A stretch of 64,000 bases of DNA, from positions 124,001-188,000 of the forward strand of contig JABLUY010000028.1 of NCBI GenBank assembly GCA_013306675.1, read 5' to 3'. Source of the DNA: Thraustochytrium sp. TN22 (taxonomy: Eukaryota; Sar; Bigyra; Thraustochytrida; Thraustochytriidae). The notes under the pieces were generated by a model that worked only from the letters and a program-made list of their open reading frames with translations, was not told the origin of the DNA and made no database searches. Shown here one piece after another: positions 1-8,900 of this stretch. Both the position numbers and the translations under genes were made by a program. Within the stretch, counting starts at the first letter, position 1. Every line of letters begins with the position of its first letter.

Positions 1-1253
1 GGCGCGCCGAGTCAAGGTCGGTCTTGTTGAGCAGAACGACGATGGCGGGCGCCCGACGGCGCACGTCTGGATGCTCCACGAGACGCATGAACTCCTGCTC
101 AACAACGGCGATACGCTTGAGGTCGCCCGCGTCAATGACGAAGAAGATCGCGTCCACGCTGCTAAAGTAATACGGCCAGAGCGCGCGGCCGCGGCCGTTG
201 CCAGCCATGTCCCAGACGCGCCAGAACGAGTCGAACTTGCGGAACTCGTGCATGTGCAGACCTGCCGTCGGCAGGACCTGCCACTCGGCGCGCACGTCGC
301 CGCCCTTGCGCCCGGCCCGCGACCGCCCCGGCGGTAGGCAGGTGTCCACCAGGAGGGACTTGCCGTGACCGTCTAGACCCACCAGCATTACCGTCTTGCG
401 CTCGCGCTTCATGCGCGCGATCTTGAAGCTCGCCAAGCTACCTAGCACCACAATGGCCAAGCCCAGGGCGATGCGCAGCCCGGCCAAAACCACCTCAGGG
501 AGGACCACGTCCGGGTCAGACTCCACCCCAGCGTGCAGATACCACAGCAGCAGACACGAGTATGCCACCTTGAACACCGCAGCGAAGATCACCACGGCCT
601 GAATCGTCATTTGTCGCAAAGCAAAGCTAGCCGTAATACCCGCGATCGGCACGGGCAAGCTCAGCACTGCAGGGCATGCATGAAGCAGCTCGCTTCGTCA
701 GTCTACCGTCCTATCCCGCGCGCGCGCGCGCGCAGAATACCACCCAGAATTCGCCTTCCTCCCACGTACCGCTAATCATGATGGTCACGACCGGGATTTG
801 CACCGCACTGCGCTCGTAGTGGTTGCCCAGGCGCCATGCCACCAACAACGAGACGATGGATAGAACAAGGTCCTGATACTGCGTGGACCGGAAGGCGAAC
901 ACGAGGCGGTCCAGCGATCGCCACGCCGTCGCGTCGCAGCAGCTGTCTGCGCCGGCACGCAAGGCGCGCAGCGCGCGCGAGCAGCCCCGCTCACGCTCGC
1001 CCTGCCGCCGCCTGCCGCCCAAGAGCGCCTCGTGCGTCATGCCGGCTGGCGCCACGCCCGCACCTGCCTCCAGGTCCACGTCCAAGCCATCCTCCTCGTC
1101 GCGGTCGTCGTCCTCCTCGCGCCGCTCGCGCTTCTTCTTCTTCGCGCTGCGCTCACGCTTCGTCGGCCCCGACGCCAGCGAGGTCGCCGACCCTCGCTTC
1201 TTCCTCTGCCGCCTCGCCTCGTCCTCTTCCTCGGGCCCGCGCCGCGCGCCCAT
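1..1253 (-). CDS. Membrane-anchored ARL6-like small GTPase (3' end outside window; one intron)
   Basis: Model: exon 1 1253-770, intron 769-667, exon 2 666-1, giving about 383 residues before the window edge. Residues 1-60 are charged, with a Lys/Arg run near 38-46 and an acidic run after it. Four hydrophobic segments follow at about 128-142, 152-177, 185-208 and 221-241. The GTPase domain then shows P-loop GLDGHGKS (258-265), switch II WDMAGNGR (from 313) and NKTD (375-378). The stretch from PTAG to NKTD follows ARL6/BBS3 closely, including the ARL6-style DMxGxGR in place of DVGGQ. The usual catalytic Gln is Asn318. Exon 1 belongs here because the splice keeps frame, its signals match the intron in the GGT gene, and the joined protein reads continuously hydrophobic across the junction. 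If exon 1 is wrong, translation could start at 610 with only two membrane segments. Family call fairly sure; start at 1253 less so. Confidence 0.7.
667..769 (-). other. Intron in the ARL-like GTPase gene
   Basis: 103 bp on the minus strand. The donor is GTACGT directly after base 770. CTGAC at 701-697 is a likely branch site, with its A 31 nt from the acceptor, which is GCAG ending at 667. Splicing joins phase 1 to phase 1 and gives an uninterrupted hydrophobic stretch. An in-frame stop lies within the intron in the exon 2 frame. Confidence 0.7.
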
Positions 1254-1730
1254 GCTTCGTCTGCTCTGCGAGGATGGAGCGCTCGAGCCCTCGAGCGCCC
1301 AATCGATCGCCTGGCGGTCCCTGGTTGATTCCTCGACTGGCTGCCCTCGTCGCTCGCTGGGACGCGCCGTCCCAGCCCGAGCCCGAGCGCGCCCGCGGTC
1401 GCCCGAGCGGCAATTATTGCGAGCGATTGCAAGGCCTCTCCAAGGGGTGCAAAAAGAGGCCCAACGGACAGATGCCGGTACACACCGGTTCTCCAGCGCG
1501 TGCGCGCACTGCATTTTCCGCTCATCAGGCTCGGCACGTCCGAGCGATCGCCGGCCTGCGCTGCGCTGCGCTGCGCTCGCGTGCAGGAGACTCGCTCGGA
1601 GCGAGGCAAGGCGAGGCGAGGCGAGGCGAGGCAGCTTGCGGCCTGGCTGGCTGGCTGGGTCGCCGGCTGGGTCGCCGGCTGGCACGTGCATAGCGAATTC
1701 GAGGCTCGTCGACGGGGTGACGGCAAAGGC
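1254..1730. promoter_or_regulatory. Divergent intergenic region, ARL-like GTPase / coiled-coil gene
   Basis: Presumed shared upstream region. It holds (CTGCG)n at about 1558-1580, (GCGAG)n at about 1601-1634 and a GGCTG/GGGTCGCC repeat at about 1641-1684, all just upstream of the plus-strand start. Open frames here come from repeat composition. No TATA box recognised. Confidence 0.5.
1601..1634. repeat. (GCGAG)n period-5 tandem repeat
   Basis: Seven near-perfect 5-bp units about 100 bp upstream of the coiled-coil gene start. One of many period-5 repeats in gene-free parts of this window. Confidence 0.85.
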
Positions 1731-3212
1731 ATGGGCGAGGAGGCCGGCGAAAGCGGCGCCATGGTGCCCGCGGGCGGCGCGCAGGACGGTGCGGCAGCGG
1801 GTGGCGGCGGCAGCGGCAGCGGCAGCGGCGGCGGCGGCGAGCTGGACCGGGAAACGTTCATCACATCTCTTCGCGGCGGCCTAGGCGGCGACGCGGACGG
1901 ACGCACCATCAACGTGGCTGCGAACGAGGCGCGGCAAGCGCTCGTCGCCAGCGTAAGCGGCATGGGTCGTGTAACCACGCTGCACCAGCAGCTCAGCTCG
2001 GTCGTTGGCTCTCTCTCCGACAAGGTCTCGGACGTGCTCAAGAAGCAGGAGACAGAGTTCCTCTCCGCCTACCGCGCGCACATGTACAACGTGCAAAAGG
2101 AGCTCCAGGACCTGCGCACCAAGGTGCACAACTCCGAGCTTGAGCTCCAGCGCGACGAAAAGATCAAGCAGCTCATACAGGAGCGCGACTGGTTCCGCAA
2201 GGAGGCGCTCCGCTTGGACGCCTACGCCACCTCCATGAAGAAGGAGATCAAATTCATGGAGGAGAAGCTGGAATCTGTCGATGAGGACCGCGCCTGGCTC
2301 GAGAGCCAGCTCAAGTCCGCCAAGAAGCAGAATAAGCTTATGCGCACCGAGCTGGAGATGCACCTGGCTGGCGGCGTCGCGACGCCGGGAATGCAGCGCC
2401 GCCAGCCGGGTCGCGGGCAGCAGCCAGGCACGCAAATCGTTTCGCTGGAGGCAGCCGATAGCCCCAGCAACAACCAGTCTAGCTCCTCGCAGCAGCTCCT
2501 CGCGCCGCCACTGCGCACCACTCAGTCTCAGGACCAACTCGCCGGCGCAGGCGCGCACCGCCTCGCCGCGCCGCACTCCAAGTCTAGCGTTGGCTTCTAC
2601 AACACGCCCTCCTATGAGCGCTCGGGCTCCCAGAAGAGCCTTTTCGACCAGGATGGCGACGACGTCCATCACAACGATGGCCCGCGCCTCCTCACCAACT
2701 ATGCCGATCCCGGCGAGGCGCCAGCCTCCAAGCGCGAGCTGCGCGAGCTGCGCGATCAGCTGCACCGCGAGCGCGAGCAGGTCAAGGACTTGCGCGCGCA
2801 GATCGTCGTGGAGCGCTCCGACCGCAACGCGCTCCAGGACCTCTTTGGTCGCTGCGTCGAGGACGTCAAGAAGGATATCCTCCGTCGGAGGATGCGCGCC
2901 AAGCGCGCCGAATCCAAGAAGACCCAGCGCCCTGAGGACGCTGATGCCGACGCCCTGCGCTCTGAGCAGTCCATTCTGCTCGAGCAGCGTGACGCGCACG
3001 TGATCCAACATTCCAAGTTCACTGCACTCGACCGCCGCAAGGTCCTCGAGCGCCTGCTTGAGCGCGAAGAGGTCTTTCAGGTTCTCCAAGACAAGCTCTT
3101 TCCGTCCTCAGCTCCGCCTAGCCGCCAGGGGCCGCGGCCGACGGCTGCCTCGGACGAGGCAAATCAGCTCAGTACCGATCTCGGTCTCTCGCTACTGCTC
3201 GAGTCCATGTGA
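1731..3212 (+). CDS. Coiled-coil protein, conserved-looking, unnamed
   Basis: 493 residues from the ATG at 1731. The frame is open upstream to 1500, but that part is translated period-5 repeat, so the later ATG is preferred. After a Gly/Ser linker (about 20-40), a long heptad-rich region (about 75-210) carries ERDWFRKEALRLD and EDRAWLESQLKSAKKQNKL, typical of a long coiled coil. A low-complexity Ser/Gln middle (about 215-325) is followed by a second coiled coil (about 325-400). A C-terminal helical block around DRRKVLERLLEREEVFQVL ends near a KLFP motif. No enzyme motif or membrane segment. The style recalls ciliary or centrosomal coiled-coil proteins, but I cannot name the family. It converges with the PH-domain gene. 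Confidence 0.75.
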   Translation: MGEEAGESGAMVPAGGAQDGAAAGGGGSGSGSGGGGELDRETFITSLRGGLGGDADGRTINVAANEARQALVASVSGMGRVTTLHQQLSSVVGSLSDKVSDVLKKQETEFLSAYRAHMYNVQKELQDLRTKVHNSELELQRDEKIKQLIQERDWFRKEALRLDAYATSMKKEIKFMEEKLESVDEDRAWLESQLKSAKKQNKLMRTELEMHLAGGVATPGMQRRQPGRGQQPGTQIVSLEAADSPSNNQSSSSQQLLAPPLRTTQSQDQLAGAGAHRLAAPHSKSSVGFYNTPSYERSGSQKSLFDQDGDDVHHNDGPRLLTNYADPGEAPASKRELRELRDQLHREREQVKDLRAQIVVERSDRNALQDLFGRCVEDVKKDILRRRMRAKRAESKKTQRPEDADADALRSEQSILLEQRDAHVIQHSKFTALDRRKVLERLLEREEVFQVLQDKLFPSSAPPSRQGPRPTAASDEANQLSTDLGLSLLLESM

Positions 3213-3615
3213 GGAGGGTCCTGGCGTAATGCTCCGGTGCTTCACGTACGTGTCTCTTATCGTTTGCTGACTGCTGCTAATGTGTCTTGACTTTTGTGTT
3301 GATGTTCTCGGTCGCTTGCGCGAGCTGGATAGCTGGAGCTTGATAGCTGGAGCTTGATAGCTCGACCTTGATCGCTCGAGCTGGATAGCTCCTGACGAAG
3401 CGAACTGCTTCATGCATGCCAAGCAGTGCTGAGCTTACTGGAGCCTGATAGCTTTCACCATACAGCTTTCGCTCTGGTTCTCGCTCTCGCTCAAGTTTTC
3501 GCTCTCGCTCTATCAAGTTTTCGCTCTCACTCACACTCGCCCCAGCCTGATTCTCGCCCTTGCTCTTGAGCTAGCTATTCAGGAACTGGTTTTCGCTCCG
3601 CTGCGCCTGCAACCG
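3213..3615. other. Convergent intergenic region with degenerate tandem repeats
   Basis: Between two 3' ends. About 3324-3390 has imperfect 14-18 bp units built on GATAGCTGGAGCTT, and about 3470-3535 has TTTCGCTCTCGCTC units. No gene seen. GTACGT at 3246-3251 resembles the donors of the two introns, but no acceptor at suitable spacing follows. Confidence 0.6.
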
Positions 3616-5112
3616 TCAACTGCGCTGGGAGGACAGCCGCTCAGCGTTGAGGAGACGGAGCTCAAAGACCTGGTCAGACAGTTGCTTCTTGTCGCGCTCG
3701 AGTGCCTCGATGCGCTCAGCAGCGCGGTCCAAGAGCGCCTCATAGGCTTCCTTGGACTTTTTCGAGACCGGGTCAGCAGCCCCGCCTGCGCGCTGTACCC
3801 TGGCGCGGTGCAGGAGCTCGCCAACTTGGTTACGAAGGCTGTCGTTCTCTGCGGCAAGCCGCTCGCTCATCTGCTTGAAGATCTCCAGCTCCAGGGAACG
3901 GTGCTGGTCCCGGTCCAGGCCAAGGCGGTCGGCCAGGGCCTCCGCAGCATCCTCCGGCTTGGCACCGTCACGAAGATGGATTGGCACCACGCGCTCGCCA
4001 ACCTTGACCTGCGCGATAAGCCGCATATGATTCATGGGCCCCGGTACGCCCGAGAGCGTCGCGCCGTTCCGCTGAACAGCATCCAGGTGCAGGCCGCCGC
4101 GCAGCCCCACGTCGCGGCCTGTCCAGTACTCGCGCAGCACCGCCTTGCCGAGGCGCAGGTCGATTTCGCTTGGGCGAATGAACTGCTCGCAATCTGGCTC
4201 GGCGTTCAGCTTCATGCAAAGGCTGCCCTTGAGCTCCGTCATTGTGACGCGCTCCACGTCCTGCTGGTTGCGAAACGAGATGTGCACCTCCGTATCCTCG
4301 AAGTGAATCACCACCGTCTGCATGCCGTCGGGGTCCTGAATGCTGGCAAAGCGACCATCCACGGCCGGCATCTGCTCCTCTGACGCGCCCTCCTTGAACT
4401 CCTGCGTCAGTCGCTTGGTCTTGGACGGCACCTCCCCCGGCGCCACCTGCAGGTCCTCAGGCGCTGACTTGTCCGCTTGCTGCCGCTCCGGCTCTGTCGG
4501 GGCGGGCGCGGGCATGGCTGCTTCGTTGATGGGCTTGCCCTCCGCCGTCACAGGTGGCTCGTTGTCGGTCTCGTACTCGCTCTCGGCGTCGCCATTCTCA
4601 GCATCCTCATCCTCCACGTCCGTCGCCGGCTCCTCTGTTGCTGCTGCTGGCGCCGGGGCCGGCATGGGCATGGGCGTGGGCGGCGGAATCGTCTCGCCTT
4701 GCGCGGGCTCACTCGGCGCGGGCGTCTCGCTCTCGCTCGGTGCTGGCGCCTCGCTTGGTGTCGCCGCGGTCCCGCTGGCCTCTGCCGCCTGGTTGATGGC
4801 CTTGCGCCACTTGATAAGGTCCTGCTTGGTCTTGGCGCAGAACTTGAGCACCACGTCGCCCTTGGCCACGGAGAAGCCAAAGTTCGTCGGCGCGCCCTGC
4901 TCGTTGGGGCCGAGGCGAGCCTCGGCGCGCGGGCCGTCCTCTCCGGCCGTCAGCGCGACGTCGCTGCTGCTGAGCCCTGCCAGCCGCATTGGGATGGACG
5001 CCTCGCCCTGCTCCTCCTCGTACAGCCTGAGCACGCCGTCCTCGCCGCACACCAAGAAGGCGGCCGCCCACTTCTCCCCATGGTTGACCAGGTGCCACGC
5101 GGCGCCCTCCAT
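3616..5112 (-). CDS. PH-domain protein with C-terminal coiled coil
   Basis: 498 residues from the ATG at 5112. The frame is open up to 5259, but that extension is a (GCC)n poly-Ala run. Residues about 2-113 form a pleckstrin-homology domain: the beta strands begin at AAWHLVNHGEKWAAAFLV and the final helix carries the hallmark Trp in DLIKWRKAI. Next is an acidic, Pro/Ala/Glu-rich disordered stretch (about 115-245). A folded-looking region (about 250-400) includes VVIHFEDTEVHISFRN, and a coiled coil (about 400-490) ends in DKKQLSDQVFELRLLNAERL. PH domains usually bind phosphoinositides or proteins at membranes; the ligand cannot be read here. Possibly a membrane adaptor. It diverges from the RraA-like gene. 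Confidence 0.75.
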   Translation of the reverse strand: MEGAAWHLVNHGEKWAAAFLVCGEDGVLRLYEEEQGEASIPMRLAGLSSSDVALTAGEDGPRAEARLGPNEQGAPTNFGFSVAKGDVVLKFCAKTKQDLIKWRKAINQAAEASGTAATPSEAPAPSESETPAPSEPAQGETIPPPTPMPMPAPAPAAATEEPATDVEDEDAENGDAESEYETDNEPPVTAEGKPINEAAMPAPAPTEPERQQADKSAPEDLQVAPGEVPSKTKRLTQEFKEGASEEQMPAVDGRFASIQDPDGMQTVVIHFEDTEVHISFRNQQDVERVTMTELKGSLCMKLNAEPDCEQFIRPSEIDLRLGKAVLREYWTGRDVGLRGGLHLDAVQRNGATLSGVPGPMNHMRLIAQVKVGERVVPIHLRDGAKPEDAAEALADRLGLDRDQHRSLELEIFKQMSERLAAENDSLRNQVGELLHRARVQRAGGAADPVSKKSKEAYEALLDRAAERIEALERDKKQLSDQVFELRLLNAERLSSQRS

Positions 5113-5131
5113 GATGATCGCGGGCGACCGT

Positions 5132-5164
<33 letters not shown>

Positions 5165-5459
5165 AGCGCGCGCGTCGAGAGAGGCTCGGGCGGAGAGCTC
5201 AGGCCCGCCCCGCCGCTGGCCCGGGTCTGAGGTTTGCCGTGAGGTGGAGTTGGTTTCATGGCCAGGCCTTGCCTCGAGTACGAGTCGTACTTCGCGGCAG
5301 ACCTCGAAACGCGGCGGCGCGGCGGGCGCGGCGCGGCGGGCGCGGCGCGGCGCGGGCAGCGTCGTCCTCTCTTGCAGGCCGGCTGCGGCCTCGGCCTCGG
5401 CCTCGGCCTCGGCCTCGGCCTCGGCCCCGCCCTCGCTCGCGCGCGGACGGACGGGCAGC
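5113..5459. promoter_or_regulatory. Divergent intergenic region, PH-domain gene / RraA-like gene
   Basis: 347 bp with (GCC)n at 5132-5160, GGCGC-type repeats near 5310-5355 and (CTCGGC)n at about 5386-5426 just before the RraA-like start. Nothing else recognised. Confidence 0.5.
5386..5426. repeat. (CTCGGC)n hexanucleotide repeat
   Basis: About seven 6-bp units 35 bp upstream of the ATG at 5460, probably in the 5' untranslated region. Confidence 0.85.
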
Positions 5460-5951
5460 ATGGCGTCGACCGCGGACCTGTGCGACGAGCACGAGGACGC
5501 GCTGCAGTACGCGCAGGGCGGCACGCTGCGCGACTACGGCGGGCGCGTGCGGTTCGGGGGCGTGGTGAGCACGGTGCAGTGCCTGGAGGATAACTCCAAG
5601 GTGAAGGAGGCCGTGGCCGAGCCCGGGCGCGGCCGCGTGCTGGTGGTGGACGGCGGCGGCTCCCTGCAGCGCGCGCTCGTGGGGGACCAGATCGCGCTCA
5701 AGGCCATGCAGAACGGCTGGGCCGGCGTCGTGGTGAACGGCTGCGTGCGCGACAGCGGTGAGCTCGCCAAGCTTGACTTTGGCGTCAAGGCGCTCGGCAC
5801 CATCCCGCGCAAGACGCCCAAGCGTGGCACCGGCATCCGCGACGTGCCCGTCTGCTTCGCCGGCGTCCTCTTCAAGCCAGGCGACGTGCTCTTTGCAGAC
5901 GAAGACGGCGTCTGCGTGGGCTCCGCGCAACTGCTCTCAGCGAAGTTATAA
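5460..5951 (+). CDS. RraA-like / HMG-aldolase family protein
   Basis: 163 residues from the ATG at 5460, close to the usual ~160 for this family. The N-terminus has the family's DLCDEHED motif (6-13). The core has LVGDQIALKAMQNGWAGVV (73-91) followed by GCVRD (94-98). Arg97 and Asp98 match the conserved substrate-binding Arg and metal-binding Asp of 4-hydroxy-4-methyl-2-oxoglutarate aldolases and of RraA, the RNase E inhibitor. In eukaryotes lacking RNase E, aldolase or oxaloacetate decarboxylase activity is more likely, but activity cannot be read from sequence. No targeting signal seen. Its stop is only 27 bp from the stop of the convergent PRKDC gene. Confidence 0.88.
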   Translation: MASTADLCDEHEDALQYAQGGTLRDYGGRVRFGGVVSTVQCLEDNSKVKEAVAEPGRGRVLVVDGGGSLQRALVGDQIALKAMQNGWAGVVVNGCVRDSGELAKLDFGVKALGTIPRKTPKRGTGIRDVPVCFAGVLFKPGDVLFADEDGVCVGSAQLLSAKL

Positions 5952-5978
5952 TAATTACATGCACACAGGTCATAAAAG

Positions 5979-8900
5979 TTAGAGATAGGGGGCCCAGCCG
6001 ACCCACTGCTTGCTCAGCAGGTTCGGGCTGGTTGCCATGGCGATGAGCATGCGCACCTGGTCGCCAGGTTCGTTGAGCAGCTGGTCCTCCCAGTCCGCGC
6101 GCGGATCGTCCGCGGAGAGGTTCAGGTTCGCATTCTGAGCGCTCTCCGGGCCGTGCTTGACGACCGCTTGAAGCGTCCGCACGATATCCTTCTGCGGGAT
6201 CTCACGCCTGGACCGCGCACGCACCTCGGAGGCCATGACGGCGACTGGATTGGCGCCCTCCAGCTTGAGGCGCGCCCGCGCGATGCGGCTGTCGTGGACC
6301 ACGTGCTCGTCCTGCAGAAAAATGGCCTCGCCGCCGACGCCGCCGTACGCTTCGTCGCTCTCCTCCGTGCGCCGCGCAAACTGGCCGTCCTCCTTGCGCA
6401 TGCGCTCGGTCCAGTCAATCATGGGCTCGTTCAGGAAGACTTCCAGCACATGATAGAGGAGCTGGCGCTTCTCACGCAGGGCGCGCAGGCTGTGCAGCAT
6501 GCTGTGAAAGAGCACCGTCTCAGACCGCAGCGGCTGCAGCACCTCGGTGAACTGCCGCGTGAGCCGAAACGGCGCCAGCTCCGGCACAGGAAGGTGCGTG
6601 ACGCCAAAGCCGAACGAGAAGCCGAAGTCGATGTGCACGATGCTGCCGTCGCGCTCGCAAAAGAGCAGGTTGTCCAGGTGGCGGTCGCCAATGCCGAGCA
6701 AGTAGGTGGCGATGCTCGAGGTGCCGATCGACCGCGCCAGGTTCTGGCGGATCGTCACAAAGCCCTCCGCGCTGCTCGACAGGTGCAAGAGGTAGCGTCG
6801 GATCAGGTCTTCCGGCACAAGCTCCGTCAACTGGGTGAAAGAGTCCGCCGCCACGTCCTCGTTCGCGTTCGCCTTGACGTACAGCTTGGCGTAGTTCGCC
6901 GGCGCAAACGGATGCCCCGGGCCCTGCACGCCAACCATCTGCCGGAACCACTTCTCAAACGTACGGTGCGACTTCCAGGACTGGTGCGAGCGCGACGCCG
7001 CACTGCTGCCCGCGCCGCTGCTCTCGCCGCTCCCGCTGTTGCCGCCACTCGCGCTTGAGCGCCGCCGCTTGCTGCCAGTGCCGCTCGAACCGCGCCCACT
7101 CGTCGACAACTCCAGCCGCCCAAAGTCCGGGTGGCCCACGTACTGCGACTCCAGGATGGACCGCATCGTCGTCGTGCCGTCCACCCACTCCAGCAGGCCA
7201 ATGTCTGTAGCCAGAGGCACCACGCGGTACGTGCGCAGCTGCAGGCCGCGCTGCGCGCAGGCTGCATCGGCGCGCAGCACCTTGTTCATCACGCCAAAGA
7301 GCTGCTGGATGCGCGCGTCCATTCGCAGGTCGTCGCCACCCTTGACCAGGAACCTATACTCGCGCTCGTCATCGCCGCGCATCACCACGCTCTTGGGTCG
7401 CTCCTTGGAGGTCATCACGCGCACCTTTTGCGAGAAGCTCGCAATCATCGCGTGCTGGCTCACACGCGGCGGCGCCGAGGTGTCCAGGTCCTCGTACTGG
7501 CCCGGCACCTCCAGCACCTCCGTGTAGTTGCTCATGTCAAAGTCCGCCAGCCAGCCGGAGAACACGTTGAGCTCCACCACCGGCGCTTCGCCTTGCGGTA
7601 CGTTGATACTCACGTCGCCGCAACCCCTCAAGATGTCTTCCACCTGCTTCCGAAAGCCGTCCATCGAGATGCGCTCGCCGTGCCGCCCGAAGCGCTCGAG
7701 CAACTTGCGATGCTTCTTCGCGTACTGTTGGTTGTACTTGCCCACGGCACTGTTTACGCCGGGCTTGTTCGTGGCCAGCACGTCATTTACAACACGCCGC
7801 CGCCAGATGCGCACCACGCCTTCCCTCACCGCTTCCGTTGGCCCGCCCTGCTGCAGGCGCGCCCGGATTGCACGCATCGCTTCGGCCATGCGCAGCTGTG
7901 GGTGGTGCAGGCCGCGAAAGGCAGTCAAAAACGTATCGAACAGCGGGCTTGTCAGCGCCTGCTCCAGCTGGTTCTTGCGCTCGAGCACCTCGTGTGCGTC
8001 GTCCTCCGTTGCGCTGTTGTCCAGCTGCGCCTCGATGCACTCGCGGCTCACGTTAAAGGTCGCCTGCAACGCGCGCGGGTATTCGTGGGCGACCCGCAAG
8101 AGTACGGGCATCACGAGCGGGCCAACCTTGGGCTTGGCTACCAGCGCCATCACTTGCGGCACCCAACGCAAGAAAACCCACGCCGGCACTGCCTCCACCT
8201 GCTCCAGAAAGCGGTCCTTGACGCGCGGCACATGGCCCATCAGGGAGAGCAGCGACAGCAGTCGCGGCAACAGGTCAATGGCGCGCGGATCTCCGTGCGC
8301 CGCGCCGCGCAGTACCTCGTTCAAGAAGGCCACCGTGAGGTCTTCGACAGTCTTGCCGTCGCCCAGAAAGGCAACCGCATCGCCCAGCCCCGCGCCCGCG
8401 TACTCCCGGAGCATGCGGTCCAGCAGGTCCACGAGCGAATAGCGCCCTCCCGCACCCTTGGACGTCTCGCCGGCCCCGTTCCCGCTTCCGCTCCCGCTTC
8501 CGCTCCCGCTGCCGCTCCCGCTCAAGTCGAGCTTGGCGAATGCCGCGTACGCGTGCGCCGCCTCCTTTTCAATCTCCGGGCGCGCCGCGGCCGCGTCCAG
8601 GACGCCGCGGTCGCGCGCTGTCAGCAGTGCTTCCGTCGTGCCGGCATACACCCAGGCCGCCATCTGTGCATGCACTTGCGCACCGTGGGCGGGCAAGCCC
8701 TGTGCGCGCTCGCTTACGTCGCGCACCAGCTTCACCGCGGCCTGGGTGTCCTTGAGTAGGAGCTCCGGAGACTCGCGCCGCATGCTCACCTTTGTCAGAA
8801 GGTGCTCCACCTCCGTCTTGTACACCAGAAGCTGCAGGTCCCCGTCCGCCTCCGCTTCGGCGGCATCGCGCCTCATGCGGTCGCGCAGGCGGTTGCCCAC

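Noticed and set aside
711-1691. A single 326-residue minus-strand gene
   Set aside because: Only the part from 1253 to 770 looks coding. The upstream part is repeat-derived, and the part below 770 is better explained as intron.
836-1884. Long plus-strand open frames opposite the ARL-like gene
   Set aside because: Arg/Ala/Ser-rich translations without domains; shadows of GC-rich coding DNA on the other strand.
3246-3290. GTACGT with nearby CTGAC after the coiled-coil gene, as an intron
   Set aside because: CTGAC comes only about 20 nt after the donor and no acceptor lies at the right distance.
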